Below are positions 44,766 to 54,565 of a stretch of 64,000 bases of DNA, piece after piece. The stretch covers positions 496,001 through 560,000 of the forward strand of contig NZ_JAKZLB010000001.1 in NCBI RefSeq assembly GCF_022808865.1. The letters run 5' to 3'. The stretch's first letter is position 1. Each line of letters opens with the position of its first letter. Both the position numbers and the translations under genes were made by a program. The notes beneath the pieces were generated by a model. It saw only the letters and a list, made by a program, of their open reading frames with translations. It was not told the origin of the DNA and ran no database searches. The stretch comes from Geothrix oryzisoli. Lineage in GTDB: Bacteria; Acidobacteriota; Holophagae; Holophagales; Holophagaceae.

Positions 44766-44790
44766 GAAGACCGGAGCTACGTGACTGTCC

Positions 44791-45225
44791 CTACTCGAAC
44801 TCGACCGTGAAGTCGGCCTTGCCCAGCTCGGCGCCATCGGCAGCCAGGACCTTCACGGTCCAGCTGCCCTCGTCGCCCTTGCGGAAGGTGCGGTAGGCAT
44901 TGGTGCGGTAGGGGGAGCGGGGCACCTTCAGTTCCATCTTGGAGGTGCGGTCGCCCTTGCTGAACACCACCGTGATGGAGCTGTCGGCGGCGCCCGCGAC
45001 CTTGGTCCAGGCGTAGATCTTCGTGCCGGCGGCCACCTTGAACGCGGCCGACTCGCCCTGGAGTTCCATCTTCTCCACGCCGGTACCGACCTTGACCTCG
45101 GCGCTGGCCTTGGTGTCGGTCTTGGCTTCCGCCTTCACCGCCGGCTTGGGTTCAGCCTTGGGCGCCGGCGCCTGGGCGACGAGCGCGGCGGAGGCGAGGA
45201 GAGGAAGAAGAAGGCTGACGCGCAT
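44791..45225 (-). CDS. Secreted DUF2914-like protein
   Basis: A 144-aa exported protein with a signal peptide (MRVSLLLPLLASAALVAQA), then a Lys/Ala/Pro-rich linker (20-45), then a beta-rich domain. The motifs YAWTKVAGAADSSITVVF, YRTNAYRTF and GSWTVKVLAADG match the DUF2914 pattern. ATG 45225 is preceded by AGGAG. Function is unknown; the domain looks like a carbohydrate- or ligand-binding fold in the periplasm. Confidence 0.72.
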   Translation of the reverse strand: MRVSLLLPLLASAALVAQAPAPKAEPKPAVKAEAKTDTKASAEVKVGTGVEKMELQGESAAFKVAAGTKIYAWTKVAGAADSSITVVFSKGDRTSKMELKVPRSPYRTNAYRTFRKGDEGSWTVKVLAADGAELGKADFTVEFE

Positions 45226-45302
45226 GGCGGGCTCCTGAAAAGGTGGCCCCATTCTGCGCCCGCCATGGGCAAATGTCACCGTGTTGGTGGCCGGGATGGA
45301 GC

Positions 45303-46562
45303 TCAGGCCGACCAGATCTCGAGGCCTTCAAGGATATCGCGCACGCCCGGTCCGAACCGGGCATTGCTGAGCCAGTCCACGCCGGCGGGCAGCCCCTCCA
45401 GGGCAGCCTTCACCCGGCCCCGGTGGCCCAGCTCGGGCCGGGGAATGGCGCGCTCGGCGCGCTCGTGCCGCACCGCCGCAGGATCGCTGAGGGAGGGCAC
45501 CCAGTGCTTCAGGCGGGCCTGGACCCCTTCCCAGGCCTCCAGGTCCGCGGGCTTGCCGAAGGCGCCGCCGATGAAGCTGCGGAGCTGCATGAGGCCTTCC
45601 GGGGCACTCTGCGGATCCATCCAGGAAGGAACGAGGGACCCGAGGTAGCCGTGTCCTTCTGGCGGATGGATGAGGAAGCCGAAGCTGTCCTTCAGGGCCG
45701 GCAGCGGGGTGTGGCGGCTGTGCCAGAGGTCGACGGAGGTGTACGGGATGGCCCCCAGGGCCTCGGCGCTCTGCTGAGCCACGGGTCCGAGCAGGGCCGC
45801 GGCCTCATAGGCGGGCAGCGCCAGCACCACGCGATCCATGTCGCGGACTTCCCCGCCGCCGCTCACACGCCAGCGACCGTCCGGAAGGGGTTCCATCCGC
45901 TCCGCCCGCAGGCCCACACGCACCGCGCCGACCTTCGAAGCCAGACGGATGGGCAGCTGCCCCATGCCGCCTTCGGGCACCACCATGTGGCTCACGCCGC
46001 CCTTGCGGATGCCGTTCACCAGGCTGCCCGTGGCTTCCCACTGGCGGAGTTTCGGAATGGCATCCACGGACAGGATCTCCGCCGGAGCGGCCAGGACGCC
46101 GGCGATCATGGACGGCAGCAGCTCCGTGGCCACGCCCCGACCCAGGCGCCGCTCGATGAAGGCCGAGAGCCCTTCCTCGGGCTCGGCGCCCCGCACGGGC
46201 TGGAAGGGCTCGAGCATCATCCGCAGCTTGGCGCCCAGGGGCATCAGCGGCGAGGTCATCAGACCCACCGGCGAGGCCGGTACGGGAATGAGCCGCCCGC
46301 CCTTCCCCACCCAGCGGGCCCCGGTCCCGGGCGACTTGAAGGGTAGCTCGATGGCGCTGAAGAGGCGGTCAACCGCCGTGCCCTTCTGCCACAGCACGCC
46401 CTGGGGACCCGTCTCGAAGTGGCCGCCATCCCAGGGCAGCGTCTTCATCCACCCGCCCACGCTCGCACCGGCCTCCCACACTTCGACGGCCTCACCCTTC
46501 CGTTGCAGGTGCCACGCGGCAGCCAGGCCGGTCACGCCGCCGCCGAGGATCAGAGTGCTCAT
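45303..46562 (-). CDS. hemG: Protoporphyrinogen oxidase (HemY/HemG type)
   Basis: FAD-dependent oxidase of 419 aa converting protoporphyrinogen IX to protoporphyrin IX. The N-terminal FAD motif is LILGGGVTGLAAAWHLQRKG, followed by EAGASVGGWMKT. Family motifs ERRLGRGVATELLPSMIAGV and the C-terminal VDWLSNARFGPGVRDILEG are present. The start ATG 46562 overlaps the ferrochelatase stop (ATGA), so the last two heme steps are translationally coupled. No other heme genes are in the window. Confidence 0.9.
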   Translation of the reverse strand: MSTLILGGGVTGLAAAWHLQRKGEAVEVWEAGASVGGWMKTLPWDGGHFETGPQGVLWQKGTAVDRLFSAIELPFKSPGTGARWVGKGGRLIPVPASPVGLMTSPLMPLGAKLRMMLEPFQPVRGAEPEEGLSAFIERRLGRGVATELLPSMIAGVLAAPAEILSVDAIPKLRQWEATGSLVNGIRKGGVSHMVVPEGGMGQLPIRLASKVGAVRVGLRAERMEPLPDGRWRVSGGGEVRDMDRVVLALPAYEAAALLGPVAQQSAEALGAIPYTSVDLWHSRHTPLPALKDSFGFLIHPPEGHGYLGSLVPSWMDPQSAPEGLMQLRSFIGGAFGKPADLEAWEGVQARLKHWVPSLSDPAAVRHERAERAIPRPELGHRGRVKAALEGLPAGVDWLSNARFGPGVRDILEGLEIWSA

Positions 46563-47506
46563 GGGAGGATCTCCAGAACGCGCCGCACGAGGCAGCGGAT
46601 GTACGCGGGGTCGGTACCGGGGGCAGCCACCCGGCGATAGGTGCGGATGCCCGCCTGGTCGGCCACGTGCCGGTATTCGATGTCCAGCTCGTGGAGGGTC
46701 TCGATGTGTTCGCTCACGAAACTCATGGGCACCACGATCACGTCCTTGCCGCCCATGGACTCCAGGACCGATTTCAGGGGCGGCTCCAGCCAGCGCACGG
46801 GGCCGGTGCGGCTCTGGTAGGCCTGGAGGTAGCCGCCGGGGATGGGACCGATGCGGGCGATCAGCGCCTCGCGGGTGGCGTGGATCTCCCTCTCGTAGGG
46901 ATCGCCCGCCTCGATCTGCCGCACGGGCAGGCTGTGGGCGCTGAAGATCACGGTGGCGCCCGGAAGGTCCTTCAGGGCGGCGCGGAGGGGGCGCTCAAGG
47001 GCATCCAGATAATCGGGGTCCGTGGCGTAGTGGTCCACACCCGGCAGGATCTCCATTCCGGCCTTCGCGGCCTCCACGGCCAGCTCCCGCAGGCTGGACC
47101 CCGTGGTGGCCCGGCAATCGTGGGGATAGAGCGTCACCGGCACCAGCTTCGTGATGCCCCGGCGCTTCAGCGCTTTGAGCAGGCCTTCGGCCCGGGGCGC
47201 GGCATAGCGGAAGCAGAGCTTCACAGGTTCCACGCGCCCGGCAGCCCGCAGGGAGGCCCGTAGCGCCGCCGCCTGGAACGCGCTCTCGCGGAGCAGGGGC
47301 GACCCGCCGCCGATCTGGGCGTAGCGGCCTTTCGCACCGGGCGCCCGGAGGCGCGCGATGAGGCTGGCGAGGGGCCCCTGGAGCCAGGCCGGGCCCGGCA
47401 GCCGGATCAGGTCCCGATCGCCGAACAATGCCGCCAGGAAGGGTTCGACCTGATCCAGGTTCACCGGACCGCCGAGGTTCAGGAGCAGAATCGCTGTATC
47501 TCGCAT
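46559..47506 (-). CDS. hemH: Ferrochelatase
   Basis: Inserts ferrous iron into protoporphyrin IX. It is 315 aa, starting MRDTAILLLNLGGPVNLDQV, with CFRYAAPRAEGLL, the catalytic His in FSAHSLP (family SxHSLP motif) and the conserved Glu in VVPMSFVSEHIETLHELDIE. It contains no C-terminal Fe-S cysteine cluster. It sits immediately upstream of hemG with a four-base overlap. It is divergent from the 47618 gene, with 111 bases between. Confidence 0.93.
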   Translation of the reverse strand: MRDTAILLLNLGGPVNLDQVEPFLAALFGDRDLIRLPGPAWLQGPLASLIARLRAPGAKGRYAQIGGGSPLLRESAFQAAALRASLRAAGRVEPVKLCFRYAAPRAEGLLKALKRRGITKLVPVTLYPHDCRATTGSSLRELAVEAAKAGMEILPGVDHYATDPDYLDALERPLRAALKDLPGATVIFSAHSLPVRQIEAGDPYEREIHATREALIARIGPIPGGYLQAYQSRTGPVRWLEPPLKSVLESMGGKDVIVVPMSFVSEHIETLHELDIEYRHVADQAGIRTYRRVAAPGTDPAYIRCLVRRVLEILP

Positions 47507-47617
47507 CACCCTCCACCTTACGCGAGACTTGGCGGAACTTTCGTCACGGAAACCCGTACTCGGCATGACGTTGGAGGGGTCGGCATCCCATAGACTGTCC
47601 TGACACTGGAGTCCGCC

Positions 47618-48139
47618 ATGCCCGCGTCCGCCTCCCTGACCGCCTTCGCCGCCCTGCCTGATGACGCCCGGCTCTGGCTCGTCGCCTTTGACCGGCCCGT
47701 GGCGGCTGGGCGCCTCGCCCCCGAGGTGGATGCCCTGCTGGGGCGGTGGCGCCACAAGGGCGTCGAGTACCGCGGATCCTGGACGCTCCTGGAGGATCGG
47801 ATCCTGGCCATCGCGGAGCCCACCCTGGCCTCCAATCCCTCCGGCTGCGCCATCGACGGCATGCTGCGGGGCGTCCGCCAGCTCGCTGAGCGCCTCGGCT
47901 TGGGCCTGCTGGATCCCCAGGAGGTGCTCGCCCGCCTGCCGGAGGGCCTGCGGGCCTTCGCCCGCGCCGACCTCGAGGCGCGCCTGGCGGATGGCACCCT
48001 GGTCGGTGGCACCCCGGTCCTCGACCTGGCCCTCCTCACCCTGGGGGACCTCCGGAAAGGCCGGTTCGAGCGGCCCCTGGCCGCCACCTGGATCGGCCGG
48101 AAGTACAAAATTCAGGCCCCGGTTTCCGCCGGGGCCTGA
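47618..48139 (+). CDS. Conserved-looking protein of unknown function
   Basis: A 173-aa soluble protein that I cannot assign. Features are an N-terminal DDARLWLVAFDRPV, WRHKGVEYRGSWTLLED, and a C-terminal half with alternating helices ending in IGRKYKIQ. Similar proteins occur in several phyla as uncharacterised entries, by recollection only. ATG 47618 has GGAG seven bases upstream. The 3' end contains a 10-bp GC-rich hairpin (48114-48139) that may act in transcription termination. It is divergent from hemH. Confidence 0.55.
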   Translation: MPASASLTAFAALPDDARLWLVAFDRPVAAGRLAPEVDALLGRWRHKGVEYRGSWTLLEDRILAIAEPTLASNPSGCAIDGMLRGVRQLAERLGLGLLDPQEVLARLPEGLRAFARADLEARLADGTLVGGTPVLDLALLTLGDLRKGRFERPLAATWIGRKYKIQAPVSAGA

Positions 48140-48159
48140 AGCAAGCTGATAGCTGATAA

Positions 48160-48561
48160 CTAGAAGATCGATTCGCCGGGTTTGCGGCGCCAAGCCTCGG
48201 AACGCTTCTGGCCTTCGGCCTTGGGCTTGGCATCTTTGGCGGCGGCCAGGGTCTGCAGCAGGGAGCCGCCCACCTTGGAGGCCACGCTCTTGGCCAGGGC
48301 TGGAGCGGCGGGCATCAGCGGGGCGCTGACGGGACCCGAGGCGGCGTTCTCAGAGGCGGCAGCCTTGGCCGTGACCTCCTTCAGACGCTTCTCGTACCAG
48401 ACCTTCCGCTTGGGATCGATGGTCCGGGTATTCCCGGCCTTCTCACCCTTCTTGAGAACCTTGGGCTTGGGCTTCTCGCGGTCTTCACGCAATACGGAAT
48501 CGGGCTTTGCTGCTTCTTCCAGGATCTTCGCCAGGTTTCCAAGGCCACGCAGGGTCATCAT
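48160..48561 (-). CDS. Hypothetical basic Ala/Lys-rich protein
   Basis: A 133-aa protein with no recognised domain. It starts MMTLRGLGNLAKILEEAAKP, then a Lys/Pro-rich stretch, then WYEKRLKEVTAKAAASENAA and an Ala-rich middle, ending AWRRKPGESIF. It has no signal peptide. The composition suggests a largely disordered or helical, possibly nucleic-acid- or membrane-associated, protein. It is convergent with the 47618 gene (20 bases apart) and divergent from the DUF2400 gene. Confidence 0.5.
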   Translation of the reverse strand: MMTLRGLGNLAKILEEAAKPDSVLREDREKPKPKVLKKGEKAGNTRTIDPKRKVWYEKRLKEVTAKAAASENAASGPVSAPLMPAAPALAKSVASKVGGSLLQTLAAAKDAKPKAEGQKRSEAWRRKPGESIF

Positions 48562-48698
48562 GTGCGGTTGCTACTCCCAATGGGGCCACGGGCCACCGCT
48601 GACAGAATAACGGCAACACCTTTGCTTACATAGTGATTTTAGACACGAGGTGCGGTTTTTTGCCGCCACCCTGTCCCGCCTGGGACACTGGGAGCCTC

Positions 48699-49571
48699 AT
48701 GGGAACCTCGACCGCCACCCTGAAGGCCCGCCTGGATGGGCTCTGTGTCCGGTACGACACGGCCGCCGCCCTGGTGAAGGATCCCCTTTCCGTGCCCCTG
48801 GCCTACGCCAAACCCCTGGACCGGGAAGTGGCCGCGTTCGTCGCGGCCCACCTCGCCTACGGCCGGGTGGATCCCATGATCCGGGCCGTCCGCGCGGCCC
48901 TGGCCCCCCTAGGCACCCACCCCGCGGACTGGCTCCGGGAACGCTCCGAATCCGCCATCCAGAGGCATCTGGCCCGCGCCCTCGGAACCTGGGCCTGGCG
49001 GTTCCACACGGCCGACGACCTCGCGGCCTGGCTTCTGAGCTGGAAGCGACTGGATGCGGAAAGCGGCGCGGGGCTGGAATCCCACCTCCTGCCTGCCCCC
49101 GATGGGGAGTCCGATCCCGCCCTCTCCCGCCTGGTCCAGCGCCTCCGGAGGGAACTGCCGGCCTCCTACGGCTCCCGGTTCTCCCTGCCCGACCCGCTCG
49201 AAGGCGCCGCCTGCAAGCGCTGGCGCATGTTCCTTCGCTGGATGGTCCGCCCCGCCTGGCCCGATCTGGGCCTCTGGACCCGCTACCCGGCCCACCAGCT
49301 GGTCATCCCCCTGGATACCCATGTGGCCCGCGTCTCCCGCTTCATCGGCCTCACACGGCGCGCCACTCCCGACGGGAGGATGGCCCAGGAGATCACTGAG
49401 GCCCTGCGCCGCCTGGACCCCGCCGATCCCCTCCGATACGACTTCGCCCTCAGCCACCTGGGCATCCTCGGGGACTGCCCCGGGGTGCGGAAACGCAGCA
49501 CCTGTGCGGGGTGTCCGCTGTACACCGTGTGTCGCGCCGGTTCGGAATCCGCTGGGCGGACTCCGAGATAA
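48699..49571 (+). CDS. TIGR02757/DUF2400 family protein
   Basis: A 290-aa protein of the DUF2400 group, recognised from the N-terminal AYAKPLDREVAAFVAAHLAYGRVDPM and the central RMFLRWMVR followed by LDTHVARVSRFIGLTRR. The C-terminus carries four cysteines spaced C-x8-C-x2-C-x5-C (in GDCPGV, STCAGC and YTVC), close to the C-x6-C-x2-C-x5-C cluster loop of endonuclease III-type glycosylases. The preceding helices (TPDGRMAQEITEALRRLDP, DFALSHLGILGDC) also look HhH-like. A nucleic-acid role is an inference. ATG 48699 follows GGGAG. Confidence 0.75.
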   Translation: MGTSTATLKARLDGLCVRYDTAAALVKDPLSVPLAYAKPLDREVAAFVAAHLAYGRVDPMIRAVRAALAPLGTHPADWLRERSESAIQRHLARALGTWAWRFHTADDLAAWLLSWKRLDAESGAGLESHLLPAPDGESDPALSRLVQRLRRELPASYGSRFSLPDPLEGAACKRWRMFLRWMVRPAWPDLGLWTRYPAHQLVIPLDTHVARVSRFIGLTRRATPDGRMAQEITEALRRLDPADPLRYDFALSHLGILGDCPGVRKRSTCAGCPLYTVCRAGSESAGRTPR

Positions 49572-49579
49572 GAACAGGC

Positions 49580-49599
49580 AAAGGCTAAGCCACCTTTTT
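49580..49599 (+). terminator. Weak terminator-like hairpin after the DUF2400 gene
   Basis: AAAGG (49580-49584) pairs with CCTTT (49593-49597), with TTTTT at 49595-49599. The stem is only five base pairs. The following stretch to 49684 has a further hairpin (49644-49648 with 49661-49665, enclosing CCC/GGG) but no gene that I can see. Confidence 0.35.
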
Positions 49600-49684
49600 C
49601 AAGGCTCTTATGATTGCCGGAACCGAGGGCCGGGCTTGCCATGTGCGCGACCCACTGGGAGCGCAGGCCCGTGCCGATCCGTAA

Positions 49685-49832
49685 AGCCAAGCCGAGGGCG
49701 CAGGCTGCGCGATGGTCAGCCTGGCCCCGAAAGGGGCCGGGCTGACCACGGCACTCGGGGGAACGACTTAGGGCTGCTTCTTCCGATCTGACCCGGTTCA
49801 TCGCACCCCGATGCATGGGGCCCGGCTTGGCT
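49685..49832. repeat. Nested inverted repeats enclosing the SRP RNA
   Basis: AGCCAAGCCG (49685-49694) is perfectly complementary to CGGCTTGGCT (49823-49832). Inside lies a 34-base palindrome: GGTCAGCC (49714-49721) with GGCTGACC (49740-49747) and GGCCCC (49723-49728) with GGGGCC (49733-49738). On the plus strand its single mismatch is a T-G wobble and its loop is GAAA, giving a 15-bp stem. It overlaps the 3' end of the SRP RNA on the other strand. Confidence 0.7.
49736..49826 (-). ncRNA. ffs: Signal recognition particle RNA (4.5S-like)
   Basis: The minus strand carries the SRP domain IV core at 49771-49796: GGTCAG, a GGAA tetraloop (plus-strand 49781-49784) and GAAGCAGCC, followed by CTAAGTCG and GAGTGCCG as in other bacterial SRP RNAs. 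The ends pair perfectly (GCCGGGC with GCCCGGC), and TCGGGG pairs with CCCCGA, closing a single long hairpin of about 91 nt. Compared with E. coli the apical stem looks one base pair shorter on both sides. It works with Ffh in co-translational membrane targeting. Ends are inferred from pairing. A TACCCT -10-like box lies at 49835-49840. Confidence 0.8.
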
Positions 49833-49955
49833 ACAGGGTAGCCCGCAAGGGGCATGCCGCGCCAGCGGAAGAGGCCTTCGCAGAGGCGCGCCGGCCCTTG
49901 AAGTGACGGATTTCATGGGATTTTTTAATTGCTGGAAAAATACGGTGTGGGCCCC

Positions 49956-49984
49956 TTGACACCCCTACATGTTGGGGCCATCCT
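49956..49984 (+). promoter_or_regulatory. nrdJ promoter with NrdR-box-like operator
   Basis: A perfect -35 TTGACA lies at 49956-49961, and a weak -10 CATCCT at 49979-49984 (17-base spacer). The spacer contains the palindrome CCCCTACATGTTGGGG (49962-49977). It keeps all the strongly conserved positions of the NrdR box (C2, C4, W5, A6, A8, T9, T11, W12, G13, G15). NrdR is the ATP/dATP-sensing repressor of ribonucleotide reductase genes, so this site should repress nrdJ. A second, degenerate half-match lies at 49933-49948. Confidence 0.6.
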
Positions 49985-50024
49985 TTTCTCCCGGCACAAC
50001 CCCTAGAGGTTCCCACCAAAGCCC

Positions 50025-50069
50025 CCCTTCTGTAAGGGAGCGTTTCGTGTGCCCTGCGGGACGCTCTTT
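50025..50069 (+). promoter_or_regulatory. Overlapping hairpins in the nrdJ 5' leader
   Basis: CCCTT (50025-50029) pairs with AAGGG (50034-50038). GAGCGT (50038-50043) pairs with ACGCTC (50061-50066), with CCC/GGG inside, followed by TTTAATTGTTTG. The two hairpins share 50034-50038 when the second is extended, so they may be exclusive. Together with the promoter they fill the leader 49985-50115. Confidence 0.4.
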
Positions 50070-50115
50070 AATTGTTTGAACGCCTTTCTCCACCCCCCTA
50101 CCCAGGACAGCACCC

Positions 50116-53508
<3,393 letters not shown>

Positions 53509-53537
53509 GAAGCCCGGCCAGTCTCGAAAGCACAACC

Positions 53538-53570
53538 GTGAAGGGCGGGAGCGATCCCGCCCTTCATTTC
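53538..53570. terminator. Bidirectional terminator between nrdJ and nudC
   Basis: A 12-bp perfect stem, 53538-53549 with 53554-53565, loop GCGA, followed by TTTCATT on the plus strand. It lies between the convergent nrdJ and nudC genes and overlaps the nudC 3' end by a few bases. Confidence 0.8.
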
Positions 53571-54420
53571 ATTCATTCGGATCCGCGCCCATTCCCGGCT
53601 CATCCGTCTTCCCCGCCACGGCCGCATCCAGCATCCACCTGGCGATGCTGAGGGCGCTGGGCAGCTGCGGCAGGGCGTCGAGGCGGAACCAGCGCGCGTC
53701 TTCGATCTCCACGGGATCGGGCCGCAGGTCGCCGTCGAGATGATCGGCGACGAAGGCCACCATGAGGCCATTGGGGAACGGCCAGGGCTGGCTGCCGAAG
53801 TAGCGCAGGCGGTGGACGCGGATGCCCAGCTCTTCGGCCACCTCGCGGTGGACGGCCTGCTCCAGGGATTCCCCGGGCTCCGTGAAGCCCGCGATGGCAC
53901 TGTACACGCCGGACTTGAAGTGGGGCGAGCGGGCCAGGGCGAGCTCCCGGTCCGGGCCCTCCCCGCGCTGGATGAGCACGATGATGGCCGTGGCGTTGGA
54001 GGGGAAGACCGTGCGGCCGCAGGCGGGGCAGCGGCGGCCGTGCCCGGCCTCGGGCCCCTCGCAGGGCTCCAGGGCCGTGGCGCAGCTGCCGCAGAAGCGG
54101 TGCGCCGCGGCCCACTCCAGCCACTGGTAGGCGCGGCCCGCCTGGGCCCAGTCCCCTGGGTCCATGCGGGAAAAGGCGTCGCGCAGGCCCAGCGCCTCCA
54201 CCCCTTCGGGCAGCGGCTGATCCTCAGCCACCTTCAGCGCCAGGTGCCCCTCCGGCAGGCGCAGCCGGAGCTCCGCCTCCACCTCCGGCAATGCCGGCGT
54301 GGAAGCGAGCCACAGCCGGTCCCCCTGGAAGATGATCCGTGAAGCCCCCACCCATCCTCCTTCCCGTGGCCTTGCCACCTCCGCCCCGGCATGCGTGTCG
54401 AGACAAAGTCGTGGATTCAT
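53569..54420 (-). CDS. nudC: NAD(+)/NADH diphosphatase
   Basis: NUDIX enzyme that hydrolyses NADH to NMNH and AMP and in E. coli removes NAD caps from RNA. It is 283 aa with zinc cysteines CGSC and CPAC, the Nudix box GFTEPGESLEQAVHREVAEELG, and the NADH-pyrophosphatase signature SQPWPFPNGLM just downstream. Start ATG 54420 is preferred; the frame extends upstream. It is convergent with nrdJ and shares the terminator at 53538-53570. Confidence 0.93.
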   Translation of the reverse strand: MNPRLCLDTHAGAEVARPREGGWVGASRIIFQGDRLWLASTPALPEVEAELRLRLPEGHLALKVAEDQPLPEGVEALGLRDAFSRMDPGDWAQAGRAYQWLEWAAAHRFCGSCATALEPCEGPEAGHGRRCPACGRTVFPSNATAIIVLIQRGEGPDRELALARSPHFKSGVYSAIAGFTEPGESLEQAVHREVAEELGIRVHRLRYFGSQPWPFPNGLMVAFVADHLDGDLRPDPVEIEDARWFRLDALPQLPSALSIARWMLDAAVAGKTDEPGMGADPNE

Positions 54421-54565
54421 CTTGCCCTGTCCCGGCCCCCTGGAGGCCACAGGTTGTCAGCGCCTGGGCGGAACCTTCGGGAATAGAATGGCGCTGCCCC
54501 TCCCAGAACCTGGACCCAGGAGTGGTTGGCCGATCCCGGGAGGGGACCTGCCGCGGAGGTGCCCC

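Noticed and set aside
49780-49792. Resemblance of the SRP core (AGATCGGAAGA) to a sequencing-adapter sequence
   Set aside because: It is embedded in the conserved SRP RNA context with paired flanks and the AGCAGCC loop, so it is genuine biology and not contamination.
49834-49863. A confident promoter for the SRP RNA
   Set aside because: TACCCT at 49835-49840 is at the right distance, but the -35 region (GGCGCG) does not match. The evidence is too weak for a separate feature.
49933-49948. A full second NrdR box
   Set aside because: Only the right half and the centre match; the left C positions and two right-half positions fail. I mention it only as a possible degenerate site.
49571-50115. 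A cobalamin riboswitch upstream of the B12-dependent ribonucleotide reductase
   Set aside because: I looked for the B12 box and the conserved GCCACTG core on both strands. Only ACCCACTGGG (49650-49659) is faintly similar, and the rest of the core is missing.
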